DNA from: Bacteriovoracaceae bacterium UBA3083 | Lineage (GTDB): Bacteria; Bdellovibrionota; Bacteriovoracia; Bacteriovoracales; Bacteriovoracaceae | DNA length: 64,000 bases | Assembly (NCBI GenBank): GCA_002366565.1 | Contig: DFBJ01000009.1 | Span: forward strand, 620,195-684,194 | Direction of reading: 5' to 3' | Part shown: positions 34,395 to 42,638 of the stretch, piece after piece | Layout of the letters: each line of letters starts with the position of its first letter | How positions within the stretch are numbered: the stretch's first letter is position 1 | Translations under genes and position numbers: made by a program | Notes under the pieces: generated by a model | Seen by the model: the letters and a program-made list of their open reading frames with translations, nothing else | What the model was told of the DNA's origin: nothing | The model's database searches: none

Positions 34395-35060
34395 TCAAGA
34401 GCGAACTTCTTGTGGTTGAAGTGAGTTTTGATACATAAATTTAAAGTTACAAGCTATGAAGAATGATATTAAGCATTCACTAACTTCTGTGTAGTCGTAC
34501 ATCTGATTATTTGAATCAAGGCCAAAGAATTCTATGATAATTTCTAGAGTGTAGGCAGAGATTAAGCTTGCTCCTGCCGTGTATCTTGATATGTATTTGG
34601 ATCCATTTATACATACTAAAATGAGAGCGATAATTAGAGAGTATTCAAGTAATGTACCTAGCTCGTAATTACTTAGTGGGGAAATTTGTAGATTATGAAA
34701 AGAGCTCTCTTGTTGCCCGTTTAGTTCTGATATAAAAGGGGAATAGTCTAATATATGCTTAAGTAAATGATATCCCCACGATATTTCTTCTAATATGTAA
34801 AAGACAAGAAGAGCAGTGTAGGCCTGAAGCATTCTGTCGTTGAGATCTTTCTGTAATATATAGAAAATTGAGATCGCTGAAAAAACAACGGTTAGGTTTT
34901 CATATAGTCCATACTCACTGAATAAATAGAAGTCTATTTGGTTGTGAGTTATATTTTTGATATGGAGAGTGAGTTTCAAAAAAAAAGGAATTAATAAAGT
35001 GATAAAGGTAATCACTTTCGTTTTATTTCCTGAAAAGTCACTAAGTTTATAGTTAAGCAC
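34395..35060 (-). CDS. Multi-pass membrane protein, unknown function
   Basis: A 221-aa inner-membrane protein with about six TM segments (for example VITFITLLIPFFLKL, LTVVFSAISIFYILQ, YTALLVFYILEEISWGYHLL). The conserved-looking EEISWG inside a helix recurs in uncharacterised bacterial membrane proteins. The start is GTG with no visible ribosome site, so the N-terminus is uncertain. It stands alone. Confidence 0.65.
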   Translation of the reverse strand: MLNYKLSDFSGNKTKVITFITLLIPFFLKLTLHIKNITHNQIDFYLFSEYGLYENLTVVFSAISIFYILQKDLNDRMLQAYTALLVFYILEEISWGYHLLKHILDYSPFISELNGQQESSFHNLQISPLSNYELGTLLEYSLIIALILVCINGSKYISRYTAGASLISAYTLEIIIEFFGLDSNNQMYDYTEVSECLISFFIACNFKFMYQNSLQPQEVRS

Positions 35061-35404
35061 GTCTTAATAATATCACTATCGTTATATTTGAAGAGAGAGA
35101 TATTTAATTTTGTCTAAGTAATATAGATGTAAAATTTATTTGTATATGAAGTGACCACACATTAACTTTAGTGAAGAGTTCTTGATTAATGTATTAACTT
35201 CCTAATACGTATTAAGCTGAAAGGTATAGATCTTTGCTCACTATAAAATTCGTATCTCTATACAGGAATGGCCATTTTTCAAGAGTATTTTGGATTTTAC
35301 TTGATTTTTAAATTTATATTTTTATCTCCTTTTTCATATTGACTATAACCGGTTAGTAAAAATAAAATATTAATATAAAATATAAACATTACATGAGGTA
35401 AGAA
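35061..35404. other. Long regulatory region (about 340 bp) before the histone gene
   Basis: No gene is supported here. The 3' end holds the histone promoter and its AACCGGTT palindrome. The rest is very AT-rich without clear structure. Confidence 0.5.
35339..35368 (+). promoter_or_regulatory. Candidate promoter and operator of the histone gene
   Basis: TTGACT and TAAAAT are separated by 18 bases, a normal sigma-70 spacing. The spacer contains AACCGGTT (35347-35354), a perfect 8-bp palindrome standing out in very AT-rich DNA, so a regulator could bind there. The histone ATG is 37 bases downstream of the -10. Confidence 0.5.
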
Positions 35405-35644
35405 ATGGCAAAGAAAAAAGCTACTAAAAAGAAAGCTGCAACAAAAAAGAAAGTAACTAAGAAAAAAGAGATGCTAATCGTAGGTTCTAAGACTAAAGAA
35501 GCTCTAAAAGGGAAGGGATATAATGTATCTTCTGACACTTTAGAAGCAATGAATGAGTATGTTTACTGGTTAGTTGATCAAGCACAGAAGAAATGTACGG
35601 CCAATGGAAGAAAAACTATTAGACCTTACGACATTCTAGCGTAA
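35405..35644 (+). CDS. Bacterial histone with lysine-rich N-terminal tail
   Basis: A 79-aa DNA-binding protein. Residues 2-21 are a tail of Lys, Thr and Ala with 12 lysines, resembling histone H1 tails. Residues 25-79 fit one histone fold: SKTKEALKGKGYNVSSDTLEAM, then a long central helix to about residue 67, then KTIRPYDILA, matching the R-x-x-D end of histone folds (Arg73, Asp76). Bdellovibrio HBb is a tail-less member of about 60 residues, so this looks like an HBb-type histone with an added tail. GAGGTAA is the ribosome site. It is monocistronic, between a promoter and a terminator, as expected for an abundant chromatin protein. Confidence 0.85.
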   Translation: MAKKKATKKKAATKKKVTKKKEMLIVGSKTKEALKGKGYNVSSDTLEAMNEYVYWLVDQAQKKCTANGRKTIRPYDILA

Positions 35645-35656
35645 ATATAAGTAATT

Positions 35657-35690
35657 ATGGGGGGATCCTCTCCCCATATTATTTATTTGT
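35657..35690 (+). terminator. Terminator of the histone gene
   Basis: ATGGGG pairs with CCCCAT, with a G-C and a G-U pair inside and a five-base loop, followed by a T-rich tail (ATTATTTATTTGTCTTT). It begins about 12 bases after the stop. Confidence 0.75.
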
Positions 35691-35782
35691 CTTTCTTAAT
35701 CTAATCTTAATTTATAATCAAATCTTAATATTTTAATCTAGCTTGTTTGGTACAATCCGATAGGAAACTACAAGGAATTATT

Positions 35783-37783
35783 ATGAATTTAAAAGTTAGA
35801 TTAATCGTATCATTTCTCCTCGTTGGGATTATTCCGTTCGCTATTTCAAGCTACATTGCTGTTCAAAAAAGTGGTGATGCAATAGTGACCGAGGTCCATG
35901 AGAAGATAAAGGCCACTAAGAGTCTTAAGCAAAATCAGTTAACGAGCTTATTTTCGAGATGGTATGCAAATGCTGAACTCTTAAGTGCTTCTAGAAAGTT
36001 CCAGGATATTTTCGTTCGAGCAGATGAGTCAGGTTGGGATTCGGTTTCTAAGTATAACAACTACTTTTTAGAAATTGCTAAGAATACTCTTTTTGAAGAT
36101 ATGGTATTTGTTACAAATGAAGGGAAGATCATTGGTGCAGTTAAGAATACTGATCTTGTAAATAGCAGTATGGATCAATTTACTGATACTCCATTATTTA
36201 AAGCATGGGAAAGTTCAAGGAGTAGTGATGGTGAGGAAAAAGTTTTTTATTCATCATTAGATAAGTATGAAGTTTTAGAAGGTCGGCATCAATCATTTCT
36301 AGTTGTAAGATTTGCTAATAACTCTTCAGCAAGAGGTCGTTGGGATGCTGGAGAAAGTATTGGGTCTATTATCTTAATGTTGCCAAACTCTGAACTGGAT
36401 AAGGTTGCAAATAATCGAATAGGGATGGGGAAGACAGGAGAGACATACTTTGTCGTTAGAAAAGAAAATGGTGAAACTATTTATGCATCAAATAGAGTTG
36501 TTAAAAAAGGACCTATTGGAAAATTAAAAAAAGGGTCAACAATCACAAAGATATTTAAAGATAAGAAAGACTTTGATGTGACAAAGGTCGGATCCACAGG
36601 AGTTACTGAAATAGCTTATGTCACTTATTTTACTTTTAAAGATGTTGAACTTGCTATGTTTACTACTCAGTCTCAGGATGAAGCGCTTTCTTCAGTTCAT
36701 GATTTTGAAACATTAGTTTTTATACTTTCAATTGTATTTTCTATCTGTATTTTTCTCATTGCAACTACCATTGGAAATACAATCTCTAAGCCTATTCTTT
36801 CTATCAGTAATAAACTTTTTAAAAATGCGGAAGATGTGTCTAATGCATCTAAGAATATTGCTAGCTCTAGTTCAAGACTTGCGTCAGCTACAACCGAGCA
36901 AGCAGCAGGGCTTCAGGAGACGGTATCTTCTGTCGATGAAATTAGTGCGATGATTGATCGTAATACTGAGGCTTCAAATAAGTCCAAAGAAGACTCTGAA
37001 GAGAGTCGTAGAGTTGCTGAAGAAGGAAAGAGGACAATCACTGAAATGATCAAGGCAATTGATGACATTAATGAGAGTAATTCACAAATTACAGGTGAGA
37101 TGAGTGATTCAAATAAGAGAATCGCTGACATTATCAAATTAATAAAAGAGATCGGTGAGAAAACGAATGTAATAAATGATATTGTATTTCAAACAAAGCT
37201 TCTCTCATTTAATGCATCTGTTGAAGCGGCTAGAGCAGGAGAGCATGGTAAGGGATTTGCTGTTGTTGCTGAAGAAGTTGGAAACTTGGCAAATATGTCG
37301 GGAAAAGCAGCAGAAGAGATTTCAGAAATGTTAGATGGCAGTGTAAAGACTGTTGAGGATATTATTACAAGTACCTCTCAGAAAGTTGATGGACTAATTA
37401 CAAAAGGAAGGGCCACTGTAGATAAGGGAGCTGTTCTTGCAAATAAATGTGGAGAGTCTCTAGATCAAATTGTAGATAATGTGTCTAGAGTAAATAATCA
37501 AGTTACTGAGATTGCAATTGCTTCAACAGAGCAGTCACAAGGTGTTCAAGAAATTAACTCAGCTATGAAACAACTAGATGAAGTTACACACTTAAATAAT
37601 CAAATCTCTAATGAAACTAATAATCAAGCAGATGCTCTTGAAGGTCAGTCAAAAATCTTATTTGAAGAAGTGATTAAGTTAATGGGTGTTGTAAATGGTA
37701 AGTCGACTAAAAGCGAAGCTCCTGTTGAGTCTAGAGACAATGATGAGAGTGACACTCCTAACTCTTTCGATATGGAGTCTTAG
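35783..37783 (+). CDS. Methyl-accepting chemotaxis protein
   Basis: A 666-aa transducer. TM1 is near 8-27, a large periplasmic sensor of dCache type runs to about 315, TM2 is near 320-345 (TLVFILSIVFSICIFLIATTIG), and a cytoplasmic signalling coiled coil follows. The highly conserved hairpin tip is at about 473-503: FNASVEAARAGEHGKGFAVVAEEVGNLA. No separate HAMP is obvious. It ends with an acidic tail (SRDNDESDTPNSFDMES) without the NWETF-type CheR pentapeptide. ATG 35783 follows AAGGA; the longer upstream frame is unlikely. It should detect a small molecule and steer motility. Confidence 0.93.
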   Translation: MNLKVRLIVSFLLVGIIPFAISSYIAVQKSGDAIVTEVHEKIKATKSLKQNQLTSLFSRWYANAELLSASRKFQDIFVRADESGWDSVSKYNNYFLEIAKNTLFEDMVFVTNEGKIIGAVKNTDLVNSSMDQFTDTPLFKAWESSRSSDGEEKVFYSSLDKYEVLEGRHQSFLVVRFANNSSARGRWDAGESIGSIILMLPNSELDKVANNRIGMGKTGETYFVVRKENGETIYASNRVVKKGPIGKLKKGSTITKIFKDKKDFDVTKVGSTGVTEIAYVTYFTFKDVELAMFTTQSQDEALSSVHDFETLVFILSIVFSICIFLIATTIGNTISKPILSISNKLFKNAEDVSNASKNIASSSSRLASATTEQAAGLQETVSSVDEISAMIDRNTEASNKSKEDSEESRRVAEEGKRTITEMIKAIDDINESNSQITGEMSDSNKRIADIIKLIKEIGEKTNVINDIVFQTKLLSFNASVEAARAGEHGKGFAVVAEEVGNLANMSGKAAEEISEMLDGSVKTVEDIITSTSQKVDGLITKGRATVDKGAVLANKCGESLDQIVDNVSRVNNQVTEIAIASTEQSQGVQEINSAMKQLDEVTHLNNQISNETNNQADALEGQSKILFEEVIKLMGVVNGKSTKSEAPVESRDNDESDTPNSFDMES

Positions 37784-37814
37784 CTTATTTCGAAGATGCA
37801 TTGACGTTGTGTTT

Positions 37815-37851
37815 AGTGAGTTCCTATAATAATTAATACTAGGAGCTCACT
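37815..37851 (+). promoter_or_regulatory. 12-bp hairpin fully covering the M23 ribosome site
   Basis: AGTGAGTTCCT pairs with AGGAGCTCACT plus one inner A-T pair, with a single G-U and a 13-base loop. The ribosome site AGGAG (37841-37845) is fully paired and the TTG start at 37852 follows the stem at once. No T-tract. It could instead be read as an end signal of the chemoreceptor gene. Confidence 0.65.
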
Positions 37852-38748
37852 TTGAAAAAATTAATATATATACTTGTCTTTATTGTTACTTCTTGTTCGA
37901 CTTCAAAGAAAATTACAATGTTAACAGAGCAGGATAAAGAATCTAAATCATTAAAGTTTCCTAAAGCACTGACTTCTACAATTCATAATGGAACAGTTAA
38001 GAAAGTTCAATTCATTTACCCATTTCAGCATATAGATGCAAAATTATTTTGTGCAGGTAATGAAGTTGCCTTGGGAGCTCCTCAAGACGGATTGGCTACA
38101 GTTTATGTATCTGCTTCAAGGCATAAGAACACAGGTAGTTTTTGGTGTGAGTATCGCTTTGTTGTAAATAAGATTGAAAAAAAGGTCGCTGTCGCAAAGT
38201 TTAATATCATTGACTCAAAGTATCCTCTAAGAAGACTAACCGTTCCTAAAAAGTATGCAAAACTTGATAAGGAAACGATAGCTAGATGGGAGAAAGAATC
38301 TGCTCACACAGCTAAGGTCTACTCTTCAGCAATTAAAGATAGAGCTCTTTTTGATAAACCATTTGTTAAGCCTCTAAACTCTAAAATCACCGCTATTTAT
38401 GGATCAAAGAGAGTCTTCAATGATATGAAGAATTCTTGGCACTCTGGAGTAGACTTTAGAGCGCGTCCAGGGACAAAGATTCCAGCATCTAATAGAGGGA
38501 AGGTTGTCCTTGCTAGGCATCACTTTTTTACTGGTAAAACAGTCATTTTAGACCATGGAATGGGAATAATGACTATGTATTGCCACTTAAGTGAGTTTAA
38601 GGTCGAGGAAGGCGATATTGTGCCTCAGGGAGGTGTTTTAGCTCTCTCTGGCAATACGGGGAGATCAAGTGGCCCACACCTTCACTGGGGAGTGAGAGTA
38701 AATGGCCACTGGGTTAATGGATTTTCAATGTTAAATGAAGGTATTTAA
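37852..38748 (+). CDS. Lipoprotein with M23 (LytM) peptidoglycan endopeptidase domain
   Basis: A 298-aa predicted lipoprotein with lipobox VTSC (Cys15). The C-terminal domain has the complete M23 zinc site: HSGVDFRA (His197, Asp201) and GPHLHWG (His276 and His278), within the usual beta barrel (GKVVLARHHFFTGKTVILDHG, YCHLSEFKVEEGDIV). Such enzymes cut peptide crosslinks in peptidoglycan, so it can act in cell separation or prey wall opening. The N-terminal 190 residues form a beta-rich domain of the kind found in Bdellovibrio-group M23 proteins. TTG start, ribosome site within a hairpin. Confidence 0.9.
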   Translation: MKKLIYILVFIVTSCSTSKKITMLTEQDKESKSLKFPKALTSTIHNGTVKKVQFIYPFQHIDAKLFCAGNEVALGAPQDGLATVYVSASRHKNTGSFWCEYRFVVNKIEKKVAVAKFNIIDSKYPLRRLTVPKKYAKLDKETIARWEKESAHTAKVYSSAIKDRALFDKPFVKPLNSKITAIYGSKRVFNDMKNSWHSGVDFRARPGTKIPASNRGKVVLARHHFFTGKTVILDHGMGIMTMYCHLSEFKVEEGDIVPQGGVLALSGNTGRSSGPHLHWGVRVNGHWVNGFSMLNEGI

Positions 38749-38749
38749 T

Positions 38750-39196
38750 TTAGAACTTAATAATTAAATATGTTCCAGTAAATAATAAGAAAACCCCGAG
38801 AACTCTGTAGAGGTTAATCATTTTAATAGGTAGTCCTAAGACTCCATAGTGGTCTAGGACTAAGCTCATCACTAATTGTCCTGCTATTATTAGTGATATC
38901 CACGCAGTCGCACCAAGCTTTGGAACTCCGACAATTGCTGCAAATACAAAACAACTTCCAATTAATCCACCTGATAATAGTACCGGGTTAAATGAACTCA
39001 ATTGCTCTATCGAAGGAAATTTTACTGGCCCAAAGAGCATAAATAGTAGGAATACTAAGAAACCACCTCCAAATGAGATTAGAGCGGCTATCAGGGGATG
39101 TCCTACTTCTGATGAGAGTTTAGCATTTATAATCGCTTGAAATGGAACTGCCAGTCCTGCACAAATTCCTAATATTGAGAAATATACTTTTTCCAT
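38750..39196 (-). CDS. YdcZ/DUF606-type small membrane transporter
   Basis: A 148-aa protein with five TM segments. LGICAGLAVPFQAIINAKLSSEVGHPLIAALISFGGGFL is the DUF606 signature (a half-size member of the drug/metabolite transporter group). Homologues often act as pairs or dimers. Substrate unknown. It converges on the M23 gene with a one-base gap. AAAAGGAT precedes ATG. Confidence 0.85.
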   Translation of the reverse strand: MEKVYFSILGICAGLAVPFQAIINAKLSSEVGHPLIAALISFGGGFLVFLLFMLFGPVKFPSIEQLSSFNPVLLSGGLIGSCFVFAAIVGVPKLGATAWISLIIAGQLVMSLVLDHYGVLGLPIKMINLYRVLGVFLLFTGTYLIIKF

Positions 39197-39307
39197 AAAA
39201 TTATCCTTTTAAATATACTCTCATCTAGAACTTAGTATTGGAATAGAATAGTACTTGCTTCTAGTAAAAGTTATGAGAAAATAGAGTTATAAATTTCTGG
39301 AGTTTAA

Positions 39308-40423
39308 ATGTCTATCAATCTCATTCTTCTTTGCTTAATTATTTTTGCCCTCGTTCTCATTGTCAAAAAAATTTACTTAGATACAAGTTCAAATGACAAC
39401 AGAGAGAGTCTTTATCAGTTTAAAGAACAAATAGTTGAAAAGCTTAATGATGACTCTTTAAAAAAGCAGCAAGACCTTTATGAATTTAAAACAGACCTAT
39501 TTCAGCAACAGCAAGAGAGCATGCTTGGTCTTCATAAAATAATAGAGTCTCGACTTGATTCTATTTCTAATAAGGTTCAAGAAGACTTAGAGAAGGGCTT
39601 TAAAAAGTCTAATGAAACATTTCAAGGTGTAATTGAAAGACTTGCAAAAATAGACGAAGCGCAAAAGAAGATAGAATCTCTCTCTACAAATGTTGTTTCT
39701 CTGCAGGATGTTCTTACAGATAAGAAGAGTAGGGGGATTTTTGGAGAGGTGCAGCTTAGTAATTTACTGAGTTCAGTATTTGGAGATAAGAGTGATAAGG
39801 TTTATAAAACTCAGCACCTTTTAAGTAACGGAAAAATTGTTGATGCAGCTCTCTTTCTACCTGAGCCTATTGGACTTATTTGTGTAGACTCTAAGTTCCC
39901 GTTAGAGAATTATAAGAGATTAGTAAGTGTTACAAGTGACTCTAGCCAAAAGGCGCAATTTGCTAAAGAGTTCTCTAAGAATGTTAGAAAGCACATCGAT
40001 GATATTGCCTCGAAGTATATTATTACAAATGAGACCGCTGATCAGGCCATCCTCTTTTTACCAGCAGAAGCCATTTTTGCAGAGATCCATGCCTATCACT
40101 CTGACATTGTAGAGTACGCAAATCAAAAGAAGATTTGGCTAGCTTCTCCTACGACTTTCCTTGCAACGCTCACTACTGTTCAAAGCGTATTATTAAACCT
40201 TGAGAGAAATAAGTATATGTCTGTCATGCATGAGGAAATCAATAAGCTTGGAGATGAATTCACTAGATACGAAGAAAGATGGAACAAGTTAGCTAAACAC
40301 CTTGGAACAGTGAGTAAAGATGTTGATGATATTCACATCACTACTAATAAAATTAGCGGTAGATTTCAAAAGATTATGACTGTAGATATTGAGAATAGTG
40401 AATTTTTGTCTGAGAGGGGCTAG
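39308..40423 (+). CDS. rmuC: RmuC-family DNA recombination protein
   Basis: A 371-aa protein with an N-terminal TM helix (about 3-21), a long coiled coil (about 30-140) and the RmuC core: KKSRGIFGEVQLSNLLSSVF, then GKIVDAALFLPEP and VDSKFPLENYKRL, then QAILFLPAEAIFAEIHAY. RmuC belongs to the PD-(D/E)XK nuclease-like proteins and limits inversions at short inverted repeats. Length is normal or slightly short. GGAG lies five bases before ATG. A 45-aa membrane protein gene follows after 57 bases. Confidence 0.92.
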   Translation: MSINLILLCLIIFALVLIVKKIYLDTSSNDNRESLYQFKEQIVEKLNDDSLKKQQDLYEFKTDLFQQQQESMLGLHKIIESRLDSISNKVQEDLEKGFKKSNETFQGVIERLAKIDEAQKKIESLSTNVVSLQDVLTDKKSRGIFGEVQLSNLLSSVFGDKSDKVYKTQHLLSNGKIVDAALFLPEPIGLICVDSKFPLENYKRLVSVTSDSSQKAQFAKEFSKNVRKHIDDIASKYIITNETADQAILFLPAEAIFAEIHAYHSDIVEYANQKKIWLASPTTFLATLTTVQSVLLNLERNKYMSVMHEEINKLGDEFTRYEERWNKLAKHLGTVSKDVDDIHITTNKISGRFQKIMTVDIENSEFLSERG

Positions 40424-40480
40424 TCTGGCCATAGATTTTGGGCTATACTGGCTGCAGATTAAGCTAAATTGGAGTCGAGA

Positions 40481-40618
40481 ATGAGTTTTGAAGTATTTGT
40501 TGCATTATGTCTTGTTGGTTGTTGGGCACTATTTCCAATCTCTCTTATGATTGCGACTAAGACTTTTGACGATGATATCATTGGTGGAGGACACCATGAT
40601 CACGACGAAAATCACTAA
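40481..40618 (+). CDS. 45-aa membrane protein with His-rich tail
   Basis: A short frame with GGAG seven bases before ATG, stop at 40618, and an intrinsic terminator shortly after. The peptide is one TM helix (FEVFVALCLVGCWALFPISL) and a polar tail GGGHHDHDEN with three more His/Asp residues around, a possible metal-binding end. Two Cys lie within the helix. No family is recognised. Ribosome site, TM segment and terminator together argue for a real gene. Confidence 0.65.
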   Translation: MSFEVFVALCLVGCWALFPISLMIATKTFDDDIIGGGHHDHDENH

Positions 40619-40651
40619 GAGTCGTCATATATAATATTTAAAAGTATGCTT

Positions 40652-40678
40652 GCCCGCTATATCTAGTGGGCTTTTTTT
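40652..40678 (+). terminator. Intrinsic terminator after the 45-aa gene
   Basis: GCCCGCT pairs with AGTGGGC (one G-U pair) around ATATCT, followed by seven T (40672-40678). It also ends transcripts running from rmuC, and abuts the stop of the convergent response regulator. Confidence 0.9.
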
Positions 40679-41054
40679 ATTTGTTCTCGCTCAAGATCTT
40701 GTTTACCAGAGCGACTACAATCTTTGGATTAAATGGCTTTGGTAAGAGAACAGTATTCTCTAGCGATTTAAGTTTAATATCATAAGTCTCTAGCTCTCCA
40801 GTCATAAGTAGAACTGGTGGACCATTTGCTGCTATGATTTCATTAGTAAGTTTAATTCCATCTTTCTTTGGCATATTTAGGTCAGTGATAACTAAGCTAA
40901 AATTCTGGTTCTTCATCTTTAATGTGGCCTCAAGCCCATCGGCGGCCTGAATTACTTTAAATCCACTAGTTGTTAGTAGGTCTGAAATAACGCCTCTTAT
41001 TCCGCTGTCATCATCTACAAGAAGAATTTGTGGTAAATTATTTACAGTGCTCAT
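40677..41054 (-). CDS. Single-domain response regulator (CheY-like)
   Basis: A 125-aa receiver domain without an output domain. The acidic pocket is VDDD (13-16), the phosphorylated residue is Asp58 in VITDLNMP, and LLMTGE and LLPKPF supply the conserved Thr and Lys. ATG 41054 with GAGG upstream is preferred to a TTG four codons before. No histidine kinase gene is adjacent. Such proteins pass signals to motility or act as phosphate sinks. Confidence 0.92.
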   Translation of the reverse strand: MSTVNNLPQILLVDDDSGIRGVISDLLTTSGFKVIQAADGLEATLKMKNQNFSLVITDLNMPKKDGIKLTNEIIAANGPPVLLMTGELETYDIKLKSLENTVLLPKPFNPKIVVALVNKILSENK

Positions 41055-41248
41055 AGTTAACCTCAATTTTGCTGCCCTTGTTTGTTGTGTATTTAATAAT
41101 CGGGCAGATAAGGGTTAGGAAGTACTTAATTAATCGTAACTTCTTTAATTAATTAGTAATTCAAGTAGGTTGAGTGAAATAATTCTTTATTTTAAAAGAA
41201 ATAGGGAATATTTCGTTTAGATGAAATTTGTTGAAAAAGTGCCAACTT

Positions 41249-41887
41249 TTAGATTTGTTGGTTTAGCCAGCTTGCTAGATCTCTAATCTCATGGATATCA
41301 ATCTCGTGGGCCATGTCATACTCGTGAAAAGAGATATCTAAACCGTCATCTTTTAATCGCTTCATTTGTGTTTCAACACTATTAAAGTCGATTGCTTGAT
41401 CATAATGACCATGGGCCATAAATATAGGTGTTTTAGAATGAACTTCTTCTACTTTCACTTCCATTTTATCAAGATAGATCCTTGGACTAAGGCAAACCAC
41501 TCCAGCGAAAGTACGCTTCCAGCTGAGGAAGCTATGTAGTGATATACATCCGCCTTGGGAGAATCCACAGAGGATAATGTCTTCGTCATTATATCCATTT
41601 TCATTTAGTTCATTAATTAGAAGTTCTAACTTTTGAATAGAGTGCTTTATTCCGCCCTTTGGCTCTCCTGGAGGTATGTCGTACCAAGAGAATCCAAAGT
41701 AGTAGGGAGTAGGTGCATTTATCAATAAATAATCAAGACATGTCACATTTACTTCTAGAGCAAAGTCTTTAAATGAAGACATTTGATCACCAAGTCCATG
41801 CATAACAATCATGATCTTAGTTGAACGTTTTGGTCCGTTAAATTTAGCAGGCAAAAATGTACTGTCGAATACTTTGGATAATTTCAT
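41249..41887 (-). CDS. Alpha/beta-hydrolase, phospholipase/carboxylesterase type
   Basis: A 212-aa esterase of the acyl-protein thioesterase/carboxylesterase family. The oxyanion strand MIVMHGLGDQMSSF is followed by the nucleophile elbow LCGFSQGGCIS. HGHYDQAIDF carries the acid and DMAHEI the catalytic His. The N-terminus is uncertain: ATG 41887 fits the family; a TTG-started form 12 codons longer has no ribosome site. It is a stand-alone gene, divergent from the L25 gene. Confidence 0.87.
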   Translation of the reverse strand: MKLSKVFDSTFLPAKFNGPKRSTKIMIVMHGLGDQMSSFKDFALEVNVTCLDYLLINAPTPYYFGFSWYDIPPGEPKGGIKHSIQKLELLINELNENGYNDEDIILCGFSQGGCISLHSFLSWKRTFAGVVCLSPRIYLDKMEVKVEEVHSKTPIFMAHGHYDQAIDFNSVETQMKRLKDDGLDISFHEYDMAHEIDIHEIRDLASWLNQQI

Positions 41888-42023
41888 ATTTAGTTTTCTA
41901 CCAATTAAGGCGAAGAGATACAAGTCACGGGGGACAACGTTTGCCTCGTAGCGTTAAAAACTAATTTTAGTTATAATTAATATGTATCCGTTTATTAGGA
42001 TCAATACAATCATGGAGGTACGA

Positions 42024-42638
42024 GTGTACGAATTACTAAAAGCTGAATGGCGAGAAGAACCTGTAAAATCTTTAAGAAAAGAAGGTTATGTTCCAGGTGT
42101 AGTATATGGAAAAGGAATGGATTCGGTGAACTTTAAAGTTCCATCAATCTCAATTGCTAAATTCCTACATCATTCAGGAAAAGTATTTGAAGTAGAAGTA
42201 GCAGGAAGAGGGAAGCACCTAGTTTCTCTTGATAATGTACAGTGGGATCATATGGGCGATAAAATGCTTCATGTATCTTTCCACAAAATTTCTGCAAATG
42301 AAAAAACTACAGTTACACTACCAGTTCACTTTGAAGGTGAAGCTGCAGGTAAGAAAGAAGGTGGAATTGTTCAACACGTACTACACGAAGTTGAAGTAAC
42401 AGGTCTTCCAGGTGATATGCCAGAATTTATCACTGTAGATATTTCTGGGCTAGCTATTCACGATAACTTTGCACTTAAAGACATTCCTTGTCCAAAAGGG
42501 CTTGAGTGGGCACATGACGTAGATTCAAATGTTGTTTCTTGTCACCCTCCAAAAGTAGAAGTTGTAGTTGAAGAGGAAACAGATGTAACAGCAGAAGTTG
42601 TTGCAGAAGTAGAATCTGATGAGCAAGAAGCTGCTTAA
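42024..42638 (+). CDS. rplY: Ribosomal protein bL25 (CTC type)
   Basis: A 204-aa large-subunit protein that binds 5S rRNA. The N-terminal L25 domain (YELLKAEWREEPVKSLRKEG, GYVPGVVYGKG) is followed by the TL5/CTC C-terminal beta domain (KKEGGIVQHVLHEVEVTGLPGDMPE) and an acidic tail rich in Val and Glu. GTG 42024 is chosen because a strong GGAGGT ends four bases before it; the upstream ATG at 42012 would overlap that ribosome site. A terminator follows but lies inside the next reading frame. Confidence 0.92.
   Translation: MYELLKAEWREEPVKSLRKEGYVPGVVYGKGMDSVNFKVPSISIAKFLHHSGKVFEVEVAGRGKHLVSLDNVQWDHMGDKMLHVSFHKISANEKTTVTLPVHFEGEAAGKKEGGIVQHVLHEVEVTGLPGDMPEFITVDISGLAIHDNFALKDIPCPKGLEWAHDVDSNVVSCHPPKVEVVVEEETDVTAEVVAEVESDEQEAA

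Noticed and set aside
35747..35782. Longer TTG-started form of the chemoreceptor; its CCGATA resembles a sigma-28 -10 box
   Set aside because: The ATG at 35783 has AAGGA and gives a normal TM1. The sigma-28 -35 element is missing at the needed distance.
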